NCBI RefSeq assembly: GCF_030403775.1 | Contig: NZ_JAQMWQ010000004.1 | Span: 310,001-374,000, forward strand | Direction: 5' to 3' | From: Paenibacillus sp. BSR1-1 | GTDB lineage: Bacteria; Bacillota; Bacilli; Bacillales; Cytobacillaceae | DNA: 64,000 bases | Shown: in pieces, positions 17,079 to 26,799 of the stretch | Layout of the letters: each line of letters begins with the position of its first letter | Numbering within the stretch: the stretch's first letter is position 1 | Made by a program: the position numbers and the translations under genes | The notes under the pieces: generated by a model | What the model was told of the DNA's origin: nothing | The model's input: only the letters and a program-made list of their open reading frames with translations | Database searches by the model: none

Positions 17079-17978
17079 TTAAAATACAATCGTTTTATTT
17101 TGATGAACAATAATTCGGTCTTCTACGTGCCATTTTATGGCACGGGCCAAAACGCTTCGTTCTATGGAGCGGCCAATTTTCTTTAAGGTATCGACATTAG
17201 CACGGTGGTCAACACGCGCAATATCCTGTTCGATAATCGGACCCTCGTCCAAATCATTTGTAACATAATGTGATGTTGCACCAATTAATTTTACTCCGCG
17301 GCCATATGCTCGTTCATAGGGTCTTGCTCCAATGAAGGCAGGTAAGAAAGAATGGTGAATGTTAATTATTTTATTTGGATTTGCTGCCACAAAATTTGGT
17401 GTTAGAATCTGCATATAACGTGCTAGAACGATTAAATCGACATCATATTCCTCTAGCAGCTGAAGCTGCTTTTCTTCGACCTGTTGACGAATATCTTTGT
17501 TGGCAGGAATATAGTGGAATGGTATCTTTAGCCCTTCTACCACATCCCTTGCCACTTCATGGTTACTAATAACCAGAGCAATCTCTGTCATTAAATCGCC
17601 GCTTTGCCATTCCCATAGAAGCTCTTGTAGACAGTGCAATTCCTTTGATACAAATATCGCAGCTTTCTTCACTTTATAAACCGGTGTTAGCCGCCAGTCC
17701 ATTGAAAACTTTTCCGCTATTTCGATAAACTGCTGTTCCATACTGGCGGCTTTTTCTTTTAAGCCTGGGCATTCAAACTCAATTCGAATGAAAAATATGC
17801 CGCCCTCTGGATTGGTTGAGTACTGACTCGACTCAAGAATATTAGCATTATGTGAAAATAAAAATTGTGAGATGGCGGAAACAATTCCCGGCTGATCTGG
17901 ACAGCTGACTAATAAACGTCCGCGATTTTGATTCTGGTTTTTAAATTGTTCAATTTGATCTTTAAAAGAAGTGTTCAT
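17079..17978 (-). CDS. purU: Formyltetrahydrofolate deformylase
   Basis: 299 residues; hydrolyses 10-formyl-THF to formate and THF, balancing one-carbon pools and feeding formate to PurT-type purine synthesis. An N-terminal ACT domain (about 20-95; LLVSCPDQPGIVSAIS) precedes the formyltransferase-fold catalytic domain with LARYMQILTPNFV, the signature INIHHSFLPAFIGARPY and GATSHYVTNDLDEGPI, which carry the conserved Asn, His and Asp. GGAAAGG lies 8 nt before the ATG. Single gene with its own terminator. Confidence 0.95.
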   Translation of the reverse strand: MNTSFKDQIEQFKNQNQNRGRLLVSCPDQPGIVSAISQFLFSHNANILESSQYSTNPEGGIFFIRIEFECPGLKEKAASMEQQFIEIAEKFSMDWRLTPVYKVKKAAIFVSKELHCLQELLWEWQSGDLMTEIALVISNHEVARDVVEGLKIPFHYIPANKDIRQQVEEKQLQLLEEYDVDLIVLARYMQILTPNFVAANPNKIINIHHSFLPAFIGARPYERAYGRGVKLIGATSHYVTNDLDEGPIIEQDIARVDHRANVDTLKKIGRSIERSVLARAIKWHVEDRIIVHQNKTIVF

Positions 17979-18107
17979 GATAAAAACCTTTCCGATTAAT
18001 TATTGAAAATCATTATACCCTAGGTTCTCCTTAATGTTAAGAATTTTCTTAAAAATTTCTTATTTGTTTACATAATGTAATTATGAATACCTTTAGCTAA
18101 AATCAAC

Positions 18108-18142
18108 ACAAAAAAAACATATGCCTCAAATGAAGCATATGT
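18108..18142 (-). terminator. Intrinsic terminator
   Basis: ACATATGC / GCATATGT stem with an eight-base U-run on the minus strand. Confidence 0.85.
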
Positions 18143-18150
18143 ATTCTAAC

Positions 18151-19593
18151 TTATTCCTGCATTTTGAACCTTACTTTCTGACGTCTTTTTCCTCCCATTT
18201 CATTCTCGGATTGTCGCTCCTTTTTTATAAAAAAGGATAGGATCAGCGCAATTAATGTAAGAATTGACACAACCATGAAAGCAATATTGGCTCCATACAT
18301 ATCAGGATAAGTAATGTCTGGCCGATGCTTTGCTTTTTCCGCAGTTGTGGTCATCACGGTTACAAGGATTGCTGTCCCGACAGAAGCGGCAATCATTTTC
18401 ATCGTATTATCCATTGCCGCCCCATGGGGAATTAAACGTTTGGGCAATTGGTTTAATGCAGCCGTAGCCACCGGCATCATTGTCATCGAAAGACCCAACA
18501 TTCTAATACTATATAGTATCGTAATGTAGTCCATAGAAGTGGTTGGACCTAGATTAGTAAACGCAAATGAAGCAGCTGTCATAATGGTTAGCCCGATTAT
18601 GACCAGCCATCTTGCCCCGATTTTATCAAAGACTCGCCCAATAATAGGAGCCATCAGTCCACTGACAAGGGCACCAGGCAACAGGGTCAGACCTGCATCG
18701 AAGGCAGAAAAATCCCTCATATTCTGCATAAATAAAGGAATAATGGTCTCTGCACCAATTAACCCCATAAAGCCAATCATTCCTATGATAATTGCAAATG
18801 GGAAAATAGAATACTTAAAAACACCAAATTCTAGCATCGGGTGCTTCAATCGGACCTGTCTTGCGATAAACAAAATTAATGCAACTCCGCCAATTCCTAA
18901 TGAAATTAATGTAATAGTGTTCAACCAGCCATAATTTCCTGCACTGGTAAACCCATATAGGAGTCCACCGAACCCAAATGAAGATAAAATAATCGAATGC
19001 ACATCGACCTTCGGTTTAGAAATCTCGGTTACATTTTTTAAAGCCAAAAATGCGACTACAATATCTACAAGAGCAATTGGCAAAATAATAAAAAACAAAA
19101 TCCGCCATGAGAAATGGGAGGTTACCCACCCTGATAATGCCGGGCCAATGGCTGGGGCAAATGAAATAACCAGTCCGACCAATCCCATAGCTGATCCTCG
19201 TTTATTTACAGGAAAAATCATTAAAAATACCGTTTGCATCAAGGGAAGCATGACTCCTGCCCCCATCGACTGGATAACCCTTCCAAGTAAAAGAAATTCA
19301 AAATTGGGAGCAACACCGCTTACTAGTGTCCCAAAAGCAAAAATGCTCATCGCAGAAATAAACAGCTGCCTGGTTGTAAACCTTTCTAATAAAAAGGCAC
19401 TAATGGGAATCATAATCCCATTTACCAACATAAAAACAGTTGTCAACCATTGTGCACTATTTGCGGTTACGTTCATTTCTTTCATAATCGGAGGAATTGC
19501 TGTAATCATTAATGTCTGATTTAATATCGCAATGAAAGTTCCTGCAAGTAAAAGCGCCACAATTGTGGAATGCTTATTTTCCGATATCGACAT
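18151..19593 (-). CDS. DHA2 family multidrug MFS exporter
   Basis: Fourteen-helix-type drug:H+ antiporter of the EmrB/QacA (DHA2) subfamily, 480 residues. The segment ILNQTLMITAIPPI near residue 25 is the motif D1-like start of this family, GRVIQSMGAGVMLPLMQ is motif B, and GLVGLVISFAPAIGPALSGW is the antiporter motif C. It resembles LmrB-type lincomycin exporters. The C-terminal tail is basic. No TetR/MarR regulator is adjacent. AGGGGGATGG precedes the ATG. Substrates are unknown. Confidence 0.92.
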   Translation of the reverse strand: MSISENKHSTIVALLLAGTFIAILNQTLMITAIPPIMKEMNVTANSAQWLTTVFMLVNGIMIPISAFLLERFTTRQLFISAMSIFAFGTLVSGVAPNFEFLLLGRVIQSMGAGVMLPLMQTVFLMIFPVNKRGSAMGLVGLVISFAPAIGPALSGWVTSHFSWRILFFIILPIALVDIVVAFLALKNVTEISKPKVDVHSIILSSFGFGGLLYGFTSAGNYGWLNTITLISLGIGGVALILFIARQVRLKHPMLEFGVFKYSIFPFAIIIGMIGFMGLIGAETIIPLFMQNMRDFSAFDAGLTLLPGALVSGLMAPIIGRVFDKIGARWLVIIGLTIMTAASFAFTNLGPTTSMDYITILYSIRMLGLSMTMMPVATAALNQLPKRLIPHGAAMDNTMKMIAASVGTAILVTVMTTTAEKAKHRPDITYPDMYGANIAFMVVSILTLIALILSFFIKKERQSENEMGGKRRQKVRFKMQE

Positions 19594-19632
19594 ACATCCA
19601 TCCCCCTAGTTTTAAAATTATACTTTTATAGA

Positions 19633-19790
19633 TTAACGGATTTTCCCTTTTTGTTCCAATTTATTGCTTTCTTTTAAACGAATAACTTTAATAAAAAACA
19701 GACTGATCAGCAAAAGAAACCCAAAGAAAACCAATAATGAAATAGGGTAATACTGAATTTGCCTTTGACAAACACTCTTAACAATAAAAA
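19633..19790 (-). other. Open frame without start, possible membrane-protein remnant
   Basis: Minus-strand frame ending IRLKESNKLEQKGKIR at TAA 19633 contains one hydrophobic helix (PISLLVFFGFLLLISLFFI) and positive-inside flank, but I find no ATG/GTG/TTG with a ribosome binding site. The stop lies 40 bp from the exporter start. It is a possible decayed gene in an otherwise empty 264-bp gap. Confidence 0.25.
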
Positions 19791-19807
19791 ATATTTTAGA
19801 ATAACAT

Positions 19808-19837
19808 CAAAAACCCCAGTCGCTTACAGAACTGGGG
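19808..19837 (-). terminator. Intrinsic terminator
   Basis: CCCCAGT (19814-19820) / ACTGGGG (19831-19837), minus-strand U-run from 19808-19813. Confidence 0.8.
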
Positions 19838-19857
19838 CTGTTTATTTTATATATCAA

Positions 19858-19983
19858 CTACTTACCCATAATAAAATTGATACCAATAATGACAATGGAC
19901 ATGACAAAAAATACAGAATTCACGGCTAATCCAATGGGTTCATATACTTCATACTGAATTTGGTCTGGTTCTTGATCGTCCAT
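19858..19983 (-). CDS. Small single-helix membrane protein (41 aa)
   Basis: Unrecognised 41-residue protein: an acidic N-terminus MDDQEPDQIQYEVYEPIG followed by one transmembrane helix and GK at the end. The ATG at 19983 has a strong GGAGGTGA with 5-nt spacing, so the longer frame starting at 20055 is not used. Between the hydroxyacid dehydrogenase and a terminator on the same strand, it could share that transcript. Confidence 0.65.
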   Translation of the reverse strand: MDDQEPDQIQYEVYEPIGLAVNSVFFVMSIVIIGINFIMGK

Positions 19984-20087
19984 TATTGTCACCTCCACTT
20001 CATGCAACTTTGTAAAAACATTATATGAAGATGATAATAATTTCGTATAGGACAACTATATAATTCTTTAAAAAACCCAAATAATTT

Positions 20088-21020
20088 TTAATACCCTCTT
20101 CTACAATCAACTTTATTAGGTAACGGCTTATTTTCTTCTAGGTTTTTTAACGTTTCAAGAAAACATGCGACACCCTCCTCTGGTGTGGTAACTGCCGAGA
20201 TATGGGGTGTGACATAAACCCTTGGATGATTCCATAAAGGGTTATCCTTTGGAAGCGGCTCTTGTGTGAAAACATCAAGAACTGCGAAGCTGACATGGTT
20301 ATCTTCTATTGCTTTAAGGAGCGCCTCCTCACTTATTGATGCCCCTCTACCTACATTAATAAAACCTGTTTTGGACAATTGTTTAAAAATAGGTTCATTA
20401 AAGAATAAGGCCGTTTGTTCTGTCAAAGGCAGAGTATTGATGATATAATCCATCCCCATAAGGAGTGGAAAATGGGAATCAACTGTCAGGACCTCTTTGA
20501 AATCTTCTTTAGCTCTTCCACTTAAGGAAACGCCATATACTTCCATACCTAATCCAGATAATATCCTCGCTGCTGCCTGCCCAATCTCACCAGTTCCATA
20601 GATCATGACTTTTTGTTCATTTAATAATTTTGGCGTCTTTGGCAGCCACTTTTTTTGCTGCTTTAATACTTGAAATTCATCGTGAAACTGCAAATCTTTT
20701 AAAATATAGCTCAAACAATATTCAGCAATTCTTTGCCCGAATGAACAAATCGTCCTTGTTAACAATACCTCTTCATTCCAGTCTTTTTGATATAAAAACC
20801 GGTCGACCCCCGCCCCAAGGGAGTGGACCCATTTTACATGACTGTAATCATATTCTGATTTTAAATTAAAAGTTACCAAAGCATCCGCCCAGCCTATATC
20901 GTCCTGTGACATCTCTTCCTCAGATTTAAAACGAAAATTATTATGTAGGTTTTCTTTTTCTATTAACGTCTTCAGCTCTATAAACATCGGGCTGACGACT
21001 AGTATATTGTTTATGTTCAT
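20088..21020 (-). CDS. D-2-hydroxyacid dehydrogenase (GhrA-like)
   Basis: NAD(P)-dependent D-isomer-specific 2-hydroxyacid dehydrogenase, 310 residues. The Rossmann motif is GTGEIG (142-147), NVGRGASI carries the substrate-binding Arg, and FTQEPLP...TPHISA carries the Glu/His relay. The short length and SLGAGVDRFL segment fit the GhrA/glyoxylate-hydroxypyruvate reductase branch rather than phosphoglycerate dehydrogenase. Exact substrate is unknown. Confidence 0.9.
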   Translation of the reverse strand: MNINNILVVSPMFIELKTLIEKENLHNNFRFKSEEEMSQDDIGWADALVTFNLKSEYDYSHVKWVHSLGAGVDRFLYQKDWNEEVLLTRTICSFGQRIAEYCLSYILKDLQFHDEFQVLKQQKKWLPKTPKLLNEQKVMIYGTGEIGQAAARILSGLGMEVYGVSLSGRAKEDFKEVLTVDSHFPLLMGMDYIINTLPLTEQTALFFNEPIFKQLSKTGFINVGRGASISEEALLKAIEDNHVSFAVLDVFTQEPLPKDNPLWNHPRVYVTPHISAVTTPEEGVACFLETLKNLEENKPLPNKVDCRRGY

Positions 21021-21136
21021 TTTCGCACCTCTCTTTTTTTGTATTGTACCATTATTTTCTGTAAAACTTTACAATCTCCTTGCTGATTAATCTGGTATAG
21101 TAATTTTAAAAACAGTAGAAAGGAACATATTGAAAT

Positions 21137-21964
21137 ATGAAATGTATATCCATAGATTTAGATGGTACTTTGTTAAACTCTGAACATGAAATTTCTGATG
21201 AAAATGTGGAAACTTTAAACGAATTGCAGCAACAGGGACACTGCGTCATTTTAAACACTGGCCGGGCATATGCTGATGTCATCAAATTAAAAGCCGTGCA
21301 AAATATGGAGGTGCCTATTTTTTGCATCAATGGCTCGAATATATATTCTAGTAAGAGAGAATTACTTTATGAAGCAACCCTTTCGATTACCGTTTATAAA
21401 GAACTATTTTCGATTTTAAAGGAATTGGGCGTAGGAATTCTTGTGTATACGAATTACGGTGGATTCCCTTCCACTCTCCCACCCTTACATGGTAAATCGA
21501 AAACAGAACTTGATGTTCTTTTTCAAGAATTCAATTATGATGAAATCTTTGAAAAAGATAATTTAAAAATCTATAAAGTTATCGCTTTAACCCACTTTGA
21601 TCAATTGGAAAAAGTAGAAGAGGTAAGAAAAGCCTTAACCGGAAAATTTGATATATCAATGGCCTCGTCTTTTCCTAATAATGTCGAAATAACCTCAAGT
21701 GAAGCACATAAAGGAAAAGCTCTGTTGCGATACCAAAAATTGATGAATCTTTCATTTGATGAAATTATTGCGTTTGGAGACGGAGGCAATGACCTCGCTC
21801 AATTTGAAGTCGCTGGCACATCGGTTGCGATGGCCAACGCCCCGCTTCATGTTCAGCAAAAAGCAGATATTGTCACAAAGACAAATGATGAAGATGGCTT
21901 TGCCTATGCTGTTCGCCATCTACTAAAAATAATAGACGCTTCTAAAATCAGTTCGTCTAAATAA
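21137..21964 (+). CDS. Cof-type HAD family phosphatase
   Basis: 275-residue HAD phosphatase: motif I DLDGTLLNSEHE with nucleophile Asp7 and Asp9, and motif IV FGDGGNDLAQF near residue 220. A type IIB cap occupies the middle. It is paralogous in type to the gene at 5105 but clearly diverged. AAAGGAA precedes the ATG at about 10 nt. Convergent with hpt across a shared terminator. Substrate unknown. Confidence 0.9.
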   Translation: MKCISIDLDGTLLNSEHEISDENVETLNELQQQGHCVILNTGRAYADVIKLKAVQNMEVPIFCINGSNIYSSKRELLYEATLSITVYKELFSILKELGVGILVYTNYGGFPSTLPPLHGKSKTELDVLFQEFNYDEIFEKDNLKIYKVIALTHFDQLEKVEEVRKALTGKFDISMASSFPNNVEITSSEAHKGKALLRYQKLMNLSFDEIIAFGDGGNDLAQFEVAGTSVAMANAPLHVQQKADIVTKTNDEDGFAYAVRHLLKIIDASKISSSK

Positions 21965-21968
21965 TAAT

Positions 21969-22005
21969 GAAAAGCCTTCACTTATTATGGCAGTGAAGGC
22001 TTTAA
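21969..22005. terminator. Bidirectional terminator
   Basis: AAAGCCTTCACT / AGTGAAGGCTTT stem between the convergent HAD gene and hpt. Confidence 0.85.
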
Positions 22006-22010
22006 TTTGG

Positions 22011-22538
22011 CTAACATTCTTCCACTGTTGCAATATAGGGTAAATTCCGATACATTTGCGCATAATCTATCCCATAGCCAACAATGAATTCATCGGGAAT
22101 GACAAAGCCGACATAATCTACCGGCAAATCAACTCTTCTCCGTTCGGGCTTATCTAACAGAGTACAAATCTTAATTTGTTTTGGCTTATGAGTTTTCAAA
22201 TGGTCTCTGAGGAAATTTAATGTCAGTCCGCTGTCAATAATATCCTCCACAACCACAACATTCTGGTTCGTGATATTTGCGTCCAGATCCTTCAAAAGTC
22301 TTACCTTTCCTGTGGTTGCCGTCTCATCTCCGTAACTTGAAACCGAGATAAAATCGACCTTAACATTCCCCTTCAATTCTCGGATCAGATCCGCAGCGAA
22401 AACAAACGAACCTTTTAGAACAATGATTAAGACTAACGGTTCATGATTAAAATCTGCTTCAATTTCCTCAGCAAGTTTCTTTACTCTTTTTTTAATGTCT
22501 GTTTCCGATATCATCGTGTCTTTTATTTTGTATGCCAC
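22011..22538 (-). CDS. hpt: Hypoxanthine phosphoribosyltransferase
   Basis: Purine salvage enzyme converting hypoxanthine/guanine plus PRPP to IMP/GMP; 175 residues. The PRPP-binding loop VVVVEDIIDSGLTL, the LKGSFVFAADLIRE segment and the purine-contact region KPERRRVDLPVDYVGF are all present. The GTG at 22538 (AAGGAAG upstream, product starting MAYKIKDT) is preferred to the TTG at 22559. It lies 40 bp after gerC on the same strand with no terminator between, so it may be read with the germinant-receptor operon. It is not in the usual tilS-hpt-ftsH context, so it may be a second copy. Confidence 0.92.
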   Translation of the reverse strand: MAYKIKDTMISETDIKKRVKKLAEEIEADFNHEPLVLIIVLKGSFVFAADLIRELKGNVKVDFISVSSYGDETATTGKVRLLKDLDANITNQNVVVVEDIIDSGLTLNFLRDHLKTHKPKQIKICTLLDKPERRRVDLPVDYVGFVIPDEFIVGYGIDYAQMYRNLPYIATVEEC

Positions 22539-22578
22539 AATCCAGCACTTCCTTCTCAATGATCTACTTTCCCTAATT

Positions 22579-23739
22579 TCACTTAGAGAATAACTCTTCT
22601 CTTTGATAATATAAATAATTATTAAAATGAAACATTTCTACCTTAACCTTAATGTCCGTTAAGGAGTTTTTATCCAAATAAAAACCGTCTTGTTTTTCTA
22701 AAGCTGAAAATTTTTTCGGACGTTTTCTGTACCATTTTTCTCCTACATTCAATAGATCTGTCTTATTCTCAACTCCATCCAAATAAAGTTTTACCACTTT
22801 TCTTTTTATTTCATCTTCAATTAATTTTTTTAACTTTGTTAAATGTACTCGGTCAACTTTTTCCAGCAAATCTCCTTTTATAGATAATTCAATCGAAAAC
22901 TTGGGGGAGAGTGTTCCTTTCTCGAAGTTCACCTTCATTTTTGGAGCTTCCAGCTTAACTGCCGCAACAAGCCTTCCATTTTCATTAACACTCTCTTCTA
23001 GCGAAATCTTCTTTTCTGTCAGCCAACTCATTAAAAGCGCATCATTAAAAGAAAGAGTATTCATAAACTTTTGTTTTTGAAAAATGGCAAGTCCATTATA
23101 AAATAAAACAGGGTATTTTTTTCCTGCCTTCCAGCTTTTTTTGTCAATTATCACAATTGGAATTTTCGACACACCCATTGGCTCATAATAATCTCTTAAA
23201 AAATTCATTAATAACATTGGCTTTATTGTGTCTTGGTACAATCTTCCATTTTTTCTATACATTACTGTATACACTTCTGGATATTGAAATAATGCTTTTG
23301 TATTAAATATATCATTCATTTTATCTTCAGTTACTACTAATCTTAAAGTGTGCCGAAGCGAACGATTCCTCCCAATTTCTGGGACTACTTCATTAAATTT
23401 ATGAGTGACCAGCTTCTTACTTATCACATATGTAATAACGTGACCAAAAAACAAGGGCGGTTCCGACGTTTTATATAACTTCCTGACAGCTAAATTTAGA
23501 GTCTCTCCTGTTGCTGAGGCCACATATGCAGGAACAGGTTCTGTAGGCCTCCCTGCCTCTATCTTTGCTACATTCGCAAAATTCAATGCTTGCAGATAGG
23601 CTGTATATTCTCCCTTTTCATCATCATAATCAAGTCCAATTGCCACAATATAGTTTAAATCTTGGATATTTTTCAAACCAGAACACCCAGTAAGAAAGAT
23701 ACAGAAAGCCAAAATAGAAATGACCAACTTCCTTTTCAT
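22579..23739 (-). CDS. Ger(x)C family spore germination lipoprotein
   Basis: C subunit of a GerA-type germinant receptor, 386 residues. The lipoprotein signal MKRKLVISILAFCIFLTGCSG places the lipidated Cys at residue 19. The following NIQDLNYIVAIGLDYD is typical of the GerAC N-terminus. It acts at the outer face of the spore inner membrane. Its ATG overlaps the gerA-type stop by 4 bp (ATGA), giving translational coupling. Confidence 0.93.
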   Translation of the reverse strand: MKRKLVISILAFCIFLTGCSGLKNIQDLNYIVAIGLDYDDEKGEYTAYLQALNFANVAKIEAGRPTEPVPAYVASATGETLNLAVRKLYKTSEPPLFFGHVITYVISKKLVTHKFNEVVPEIGRNRSLRHTLRLVVTEDKMNDIFNTKALFQYPEVYTVMYRKNGRLYQDTIKPMLLMNFLRDYYEPMGVSKIPIVIIDKKSWKAGKKYPVLFYNGLAIFQKQKFMNTLSFNDALLMSWLTEKKISLEESVNENGRLVAAVKLEAPKMKVNFEKGTLSPKFSIELSIKGDLLEKVDRVHLTKLKKLIEDEIKRKVVKLYLDGVENKTDLLNVGEKWYRKRPKKFSALEKQDGFYLDKNSLTDIKVKVEMFHFNNYLYYQREELFSK

Positions 23740-25199
23740 GATTGATTTTCACCTCTGGTTGAATCTTCAGAGCTTGAAGTGGAAGTTCTCGATTTATAAA
23801 ATTGACGTGGCAGCATTAAGAATGCCCTGATTATATCTTTTAGTTTTATTGGGGCAACCGAACCAAGATATGGTTCTCCAAAGGAAGTAATTGTTGAAAA
23901 GTAAAAAATGGTTAAAATAAAGCCAATAATGACTCCAAATAATCCTAAAAACGTGCTTAACATAAGGATAGTAAATCTTAAAATGGTAATGGCGGTCGAT
24001 AAAAATTGGTTCACCAATGTAAAAGACGAGACAAAGGTAATCGCTGCCACCACCAGCATGGTTGGTGATGTCAATCCTGCCCGTATAGCGGCATCCCCAA
24101 CTATCAGTCCACCCAAAACCGCTACCGTTTGCCCAATCGCTCTTGGCAGGCGAACCCCAGCTTCATTAAACATTTCAAACAAAAACAAGATGATAAACAT
24201 TTCAATGGGCGTAGATAAAGGCAGTCCAAATCGTGAGACGGAAATGGTCGCGACTAGAAGATACGGAATTTGTTCAATATTAAAGGCTGTAAAGGCCACC
24301 CATAACCCAGGTAAAAAAGCTGATATGAACAAACTTAACATCCGAAATATTCTTTCTATTGACACATATGCATAGTTAATATATGAATCCTCGGGTGATT
24401 TTGTCTGCAATAAAATACTTATAGGAGCATAGGAGGCTGTTGGGTTTCCTTCCACCATGAGAACAAAGCGGCCTTGATTCATTGCTTGAACAATAAAATC
24501 CGGTCTTCCAGAATAGTCCATTGTCGGGAAGATGGAGTATGGTCTGTCCCTGACAAATGATTCAAGTTCATAAATACTTGTCAAAATATCAAGATTCACT
24601 TTTTCCAGCCTTTTATGGATTTCATTAAGCACTCTCGGATCAATTATATCTTCTATATACATGAGGATTACCTTCGTATTACTTCTTTTACCAATCGTAT
24701 ATTTTTCAAGGCATAAAGACGGAGTGTTAAGTCTTCGGCGAATCAAGGAGATATTTGTCTTAATATCCTCTACAAATCCATCCTTCGGACCTCTTATTGA
24801 AGTTTCAATTGCTGATTCTTCGGGGGTACGCTTTGGTAATGAACCTGCTGGAATACACAAAAACGAATGATGAAATAGAAATAGGGCGTACCCATCAAAA
24901 AGTAAATTAGATATTTCCTCTATATTTTTCTCCGTAATATCTTCTGCTTGAAATAATGATTTGAGCTTCTCTGCTATAGATACCTCGATAGAAACATCAA
25001 GTTTAGGTAAAATATATTGATCTAAGTAATGTCTATCAATTAAAGTTTCAAAATAAATAATTTCAAATGATTCCTTTTCTGAATCGTGTATTTTACATAT
25101 TAAGTCTTGACTTTTATTAAATTGTTCCTTTAATGTTTTTGCTTTTTCCTTCAGACTTTCATCAAGAACCGGACTTAATCTCATTTTTCTTCTTACCAT
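23736..25199 (-). CDS. GerA family germinant receptor subunit A
   Basis: A subunit of the germinant receptor, 487 residues from the ATG at 25199, which has AAGGG 9 nt upstream (the ATG at 25208 abuts that site). A long hydrophilic N-terminal half is followed by membrane helices from about residue 285 (SLFISAFLPGLWVAF, IEMFIILFLFEMFNEAGVRLP, family signature). The start lies inside the 3' end of the B-subunit gene by 38 bp. It probably senses amino acids, nucleosides or sugars together with B; the ligand is unknown. Confidence 0.94.
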   Translation of the reverse strand: MVRRKMRLSPVLDESLKEKAKTLKEQFNKSQDLICKIHDSEKESFEIIYFETLIDRHYLDQYILPKLDVSIEVSIAEKLKSLFQAEDITEKNIEEISNLLFDGYALFLFHHSFLCIPAGSLPKRTPEESAIETSIRGPKDGFVEDIKTNISLIRRRLNTPSLCLEKYTIGKRSNTKVILMYIEDIIDPRVLNEIHKRLEKVNLDILTSIYELESFVRDRPYSIFPTMDYSGRPDFIVQAMNQGRFVLMVEGNPTASYAPISILLQTKSPEDSYINYAYVSIERIFRMLSLFISAFLPGLWVAFTAFNIEQIPYLLVATISVSRFGLPLSTPIEMFIILFLFEMFNEAGVRLPRAIGQTVAVLGGLIVGDAAIRAGLTSPTMLVVAAITFVSSFTLVNQFLSTAITILRFTILMLSTFLGLFGVIIGFILTIFYFSTITSFGEPYLGSVAPIKLKDIIRAFLMLPRQFYKSRTSTSSSEDSTRGENQS

Positions 25200-26292
25200 G
25201 TCTTTCATCCCTTTTCTTTATTACAAAAACAATCAAGGCTGTTATTTGAATTTGAATAAGGAAAAAAAGCATACTCATAGGAATAAAGTATTCAATAAGG
25301 ATTTTACTGAAGATATAAGTCTCCAAATTTATTGTCATTAATCCAAATAAAACAAGATACATGACGCCAACAAGTATTGGGTTCAGTCTATAGTGTTTAT
25401 CCTTATTGGTAAAAAATGTACCGATAAGATAAATGAAAAGACTTATTCTAATCAAGGCACCACTAAGCCATTGGTATAAAGCTAAAAAGTCTAAATGGGA
25501 AATATATTCCCCAATACTCAATATCCGCCATTCCTCAAATGCAGGATATCGCAAAAAGGAGGCCTCCTTTGCTCCAAATTCCATAATCGCTGCCGATAGC
25601 GGCCCAAAGATTAATCCGGATAGTATAATAAGTAAAACAAGCAAATGTCTAAATTTTATCGGTTCCTGTGAAAATGGCTGCAGCAAAACAACAATGTATA
25701 TCTCCAAAAGCCCGGACAAGACATACATTACACCCTTAGCAATTGGGATAATACCATGAGCAAAAACGGGAAATAAATAACTAGGGTCTTTTGAACTAGT
25801 ATTGGTAATAGCGATAAAGATTCCAAATAGGAAAACTAGCGGCAGTAAAACTCCACAGGAAATCGCCATATGTTTGATTCCTGCTAACGTGATTACAAAA
25901 CAAATCACAGTCAAGATTAGAGTAATTGTAAAAACTGAATAATCAGCTAAGAAATATGCTTTTAGCCATATCATAAAATCTCTAAAAGTTACATAAGAGC
26001 TGCAAAGTAAAAAAAGAATTAAAGGAAAGGAAAAGATTAAAAAGAAAGCCTTTCCAAGCCGTTGCTTAATCATCGGGAAAAAACCTTCATTTGGACTATT
26101 TTTTACGATATAAAATATGACCAATAAAAATAATAGAGCAATTGGAAAAGCAATAATGACACATAACCATCCGTCTCTCCCGGCTGACAATAGAATGCCG
26201 GGGATAAGCATGACATGGTTAAGTAAACCTGTCGAAAGAACAAGAAGCATTAATAATTGCCGCGGAAGCAAGATTTTCACTAAGTTTTGCAA
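25162..26292 (-). CDS. GerB family germinant permease-like subunit B
   Basis: B subunit, 376 residues, about ten membrane helices of the APC-superfamily spore germination permease type (LLPRQLLMLLVLSTG at the N-terminus). TTG start at 26292 with a GGTGAT upstream. It is the first gene of the operon, so the order is B-A-C rather than the common A-B-C. I could not identify a convincing sigma-G promoter in the roughly 200 bp upstream. Confidence 0.92.
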   Translation of the reverse strand: MQNLVKILLPRQLLMLLVLSTGLLNHVMLIPGILLSAGRDGWLCVIIAFPIALLFLLVIFYIVKNSPNEGFFPMIKQRLGKAFFLIFSFPLILFLLCSSYVTFRDFMIWLKAYFLADYSVFTITLILTVICFVITLAGIKHMAISCGVLLPLVFLFGIFIAITNTSSKDPSYLFPVFAHGIIPIAKGVMYVLSGLLEIYIVVLLQPFSQEPIKFRHLLVLLIILSGLIFGPLSAAIMEFGAKEASFLRYPAFEEWRILSIGEYISHLDFLALYQWLSGALIRISLFIYLIGTFFTNKDKHYRLNPILVGVMYLVLFGLMTINLETYIFSKILIEYFIPMSMLFFLIQIQITALIVFVIKKRDERHGKKKNEIKSGS

Positions 26293-26501
26293 TCAAATCA
26301 CCACAATAATCATTGATAATTTTATTATCACCTAATACATTCTAAAAAACTCCAATCTTTTACCATTCTCATTGATAAAGGTATTGGGGTTCACTACTCC
26401 ACAGCTTTTTTATCACAATATAATAAATTTCGACTTGAATAATTAGGAAGATTCTGTTATATTACAATAAATTAAATATTTTCTTACTTCAAACCTTTTG
26501 A

Positions 26502-26680
26502 AGTGAGGATAGAGGTGCAAAGACCATTAGTACACAATTAGAGGATAATGAGGTCCAAAGACAATTGTGGAAAGGGGAATTTGCCGAAGCTTCAAAGAAT
26601 CTCATTGGACTTGAAGCTGGTTCTGCTATTGAAGAAATACAGAACTGTCATATAGGAGACTATATGGAGGGCTATCTCAC
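26502..26680 (+). promoter_or_regulatory. Lysine riboswitch (L-box)
   Basis: The leader of dapA contains the conserved L-box blocks in order: GATAGAGGTGCAAAGA, AGAGGATAATGAGGT, AAAGGGGAATTTGCCGAAG, GGACTTGAAGCTGGTTCTG, AGAACTGTCA, closing with GGGCTATCTCAC, which pairs with GTGAGGATAG to form P1. A terminator follows 31 nt later, so lysine should cause premature termination. The frame at 26565 inside this RNA is not a gene. Confidence 0.93.
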
Positions 26681-26711
26681 GCATAGGAACTTGCTTTTAA
26701 TTCGTTTCTAT

Positions 26712-26747
26712 TGCAGCATCGAGATTTCCTCGATGCTGCTTTTTTGC
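26712..26747 (+). terminator. Riboswitch terminator
   Basis: GCAGCATCGAG / CTCGATGCTGC perfect stem followed by six T, just downstream of the L-box. Confidence 0.93.
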
Positions 26748-26799
26748 GTCGGCCTTACCCCTCAAATTTTTCTAAAAATTTATATAAAGGGTGAGTATG

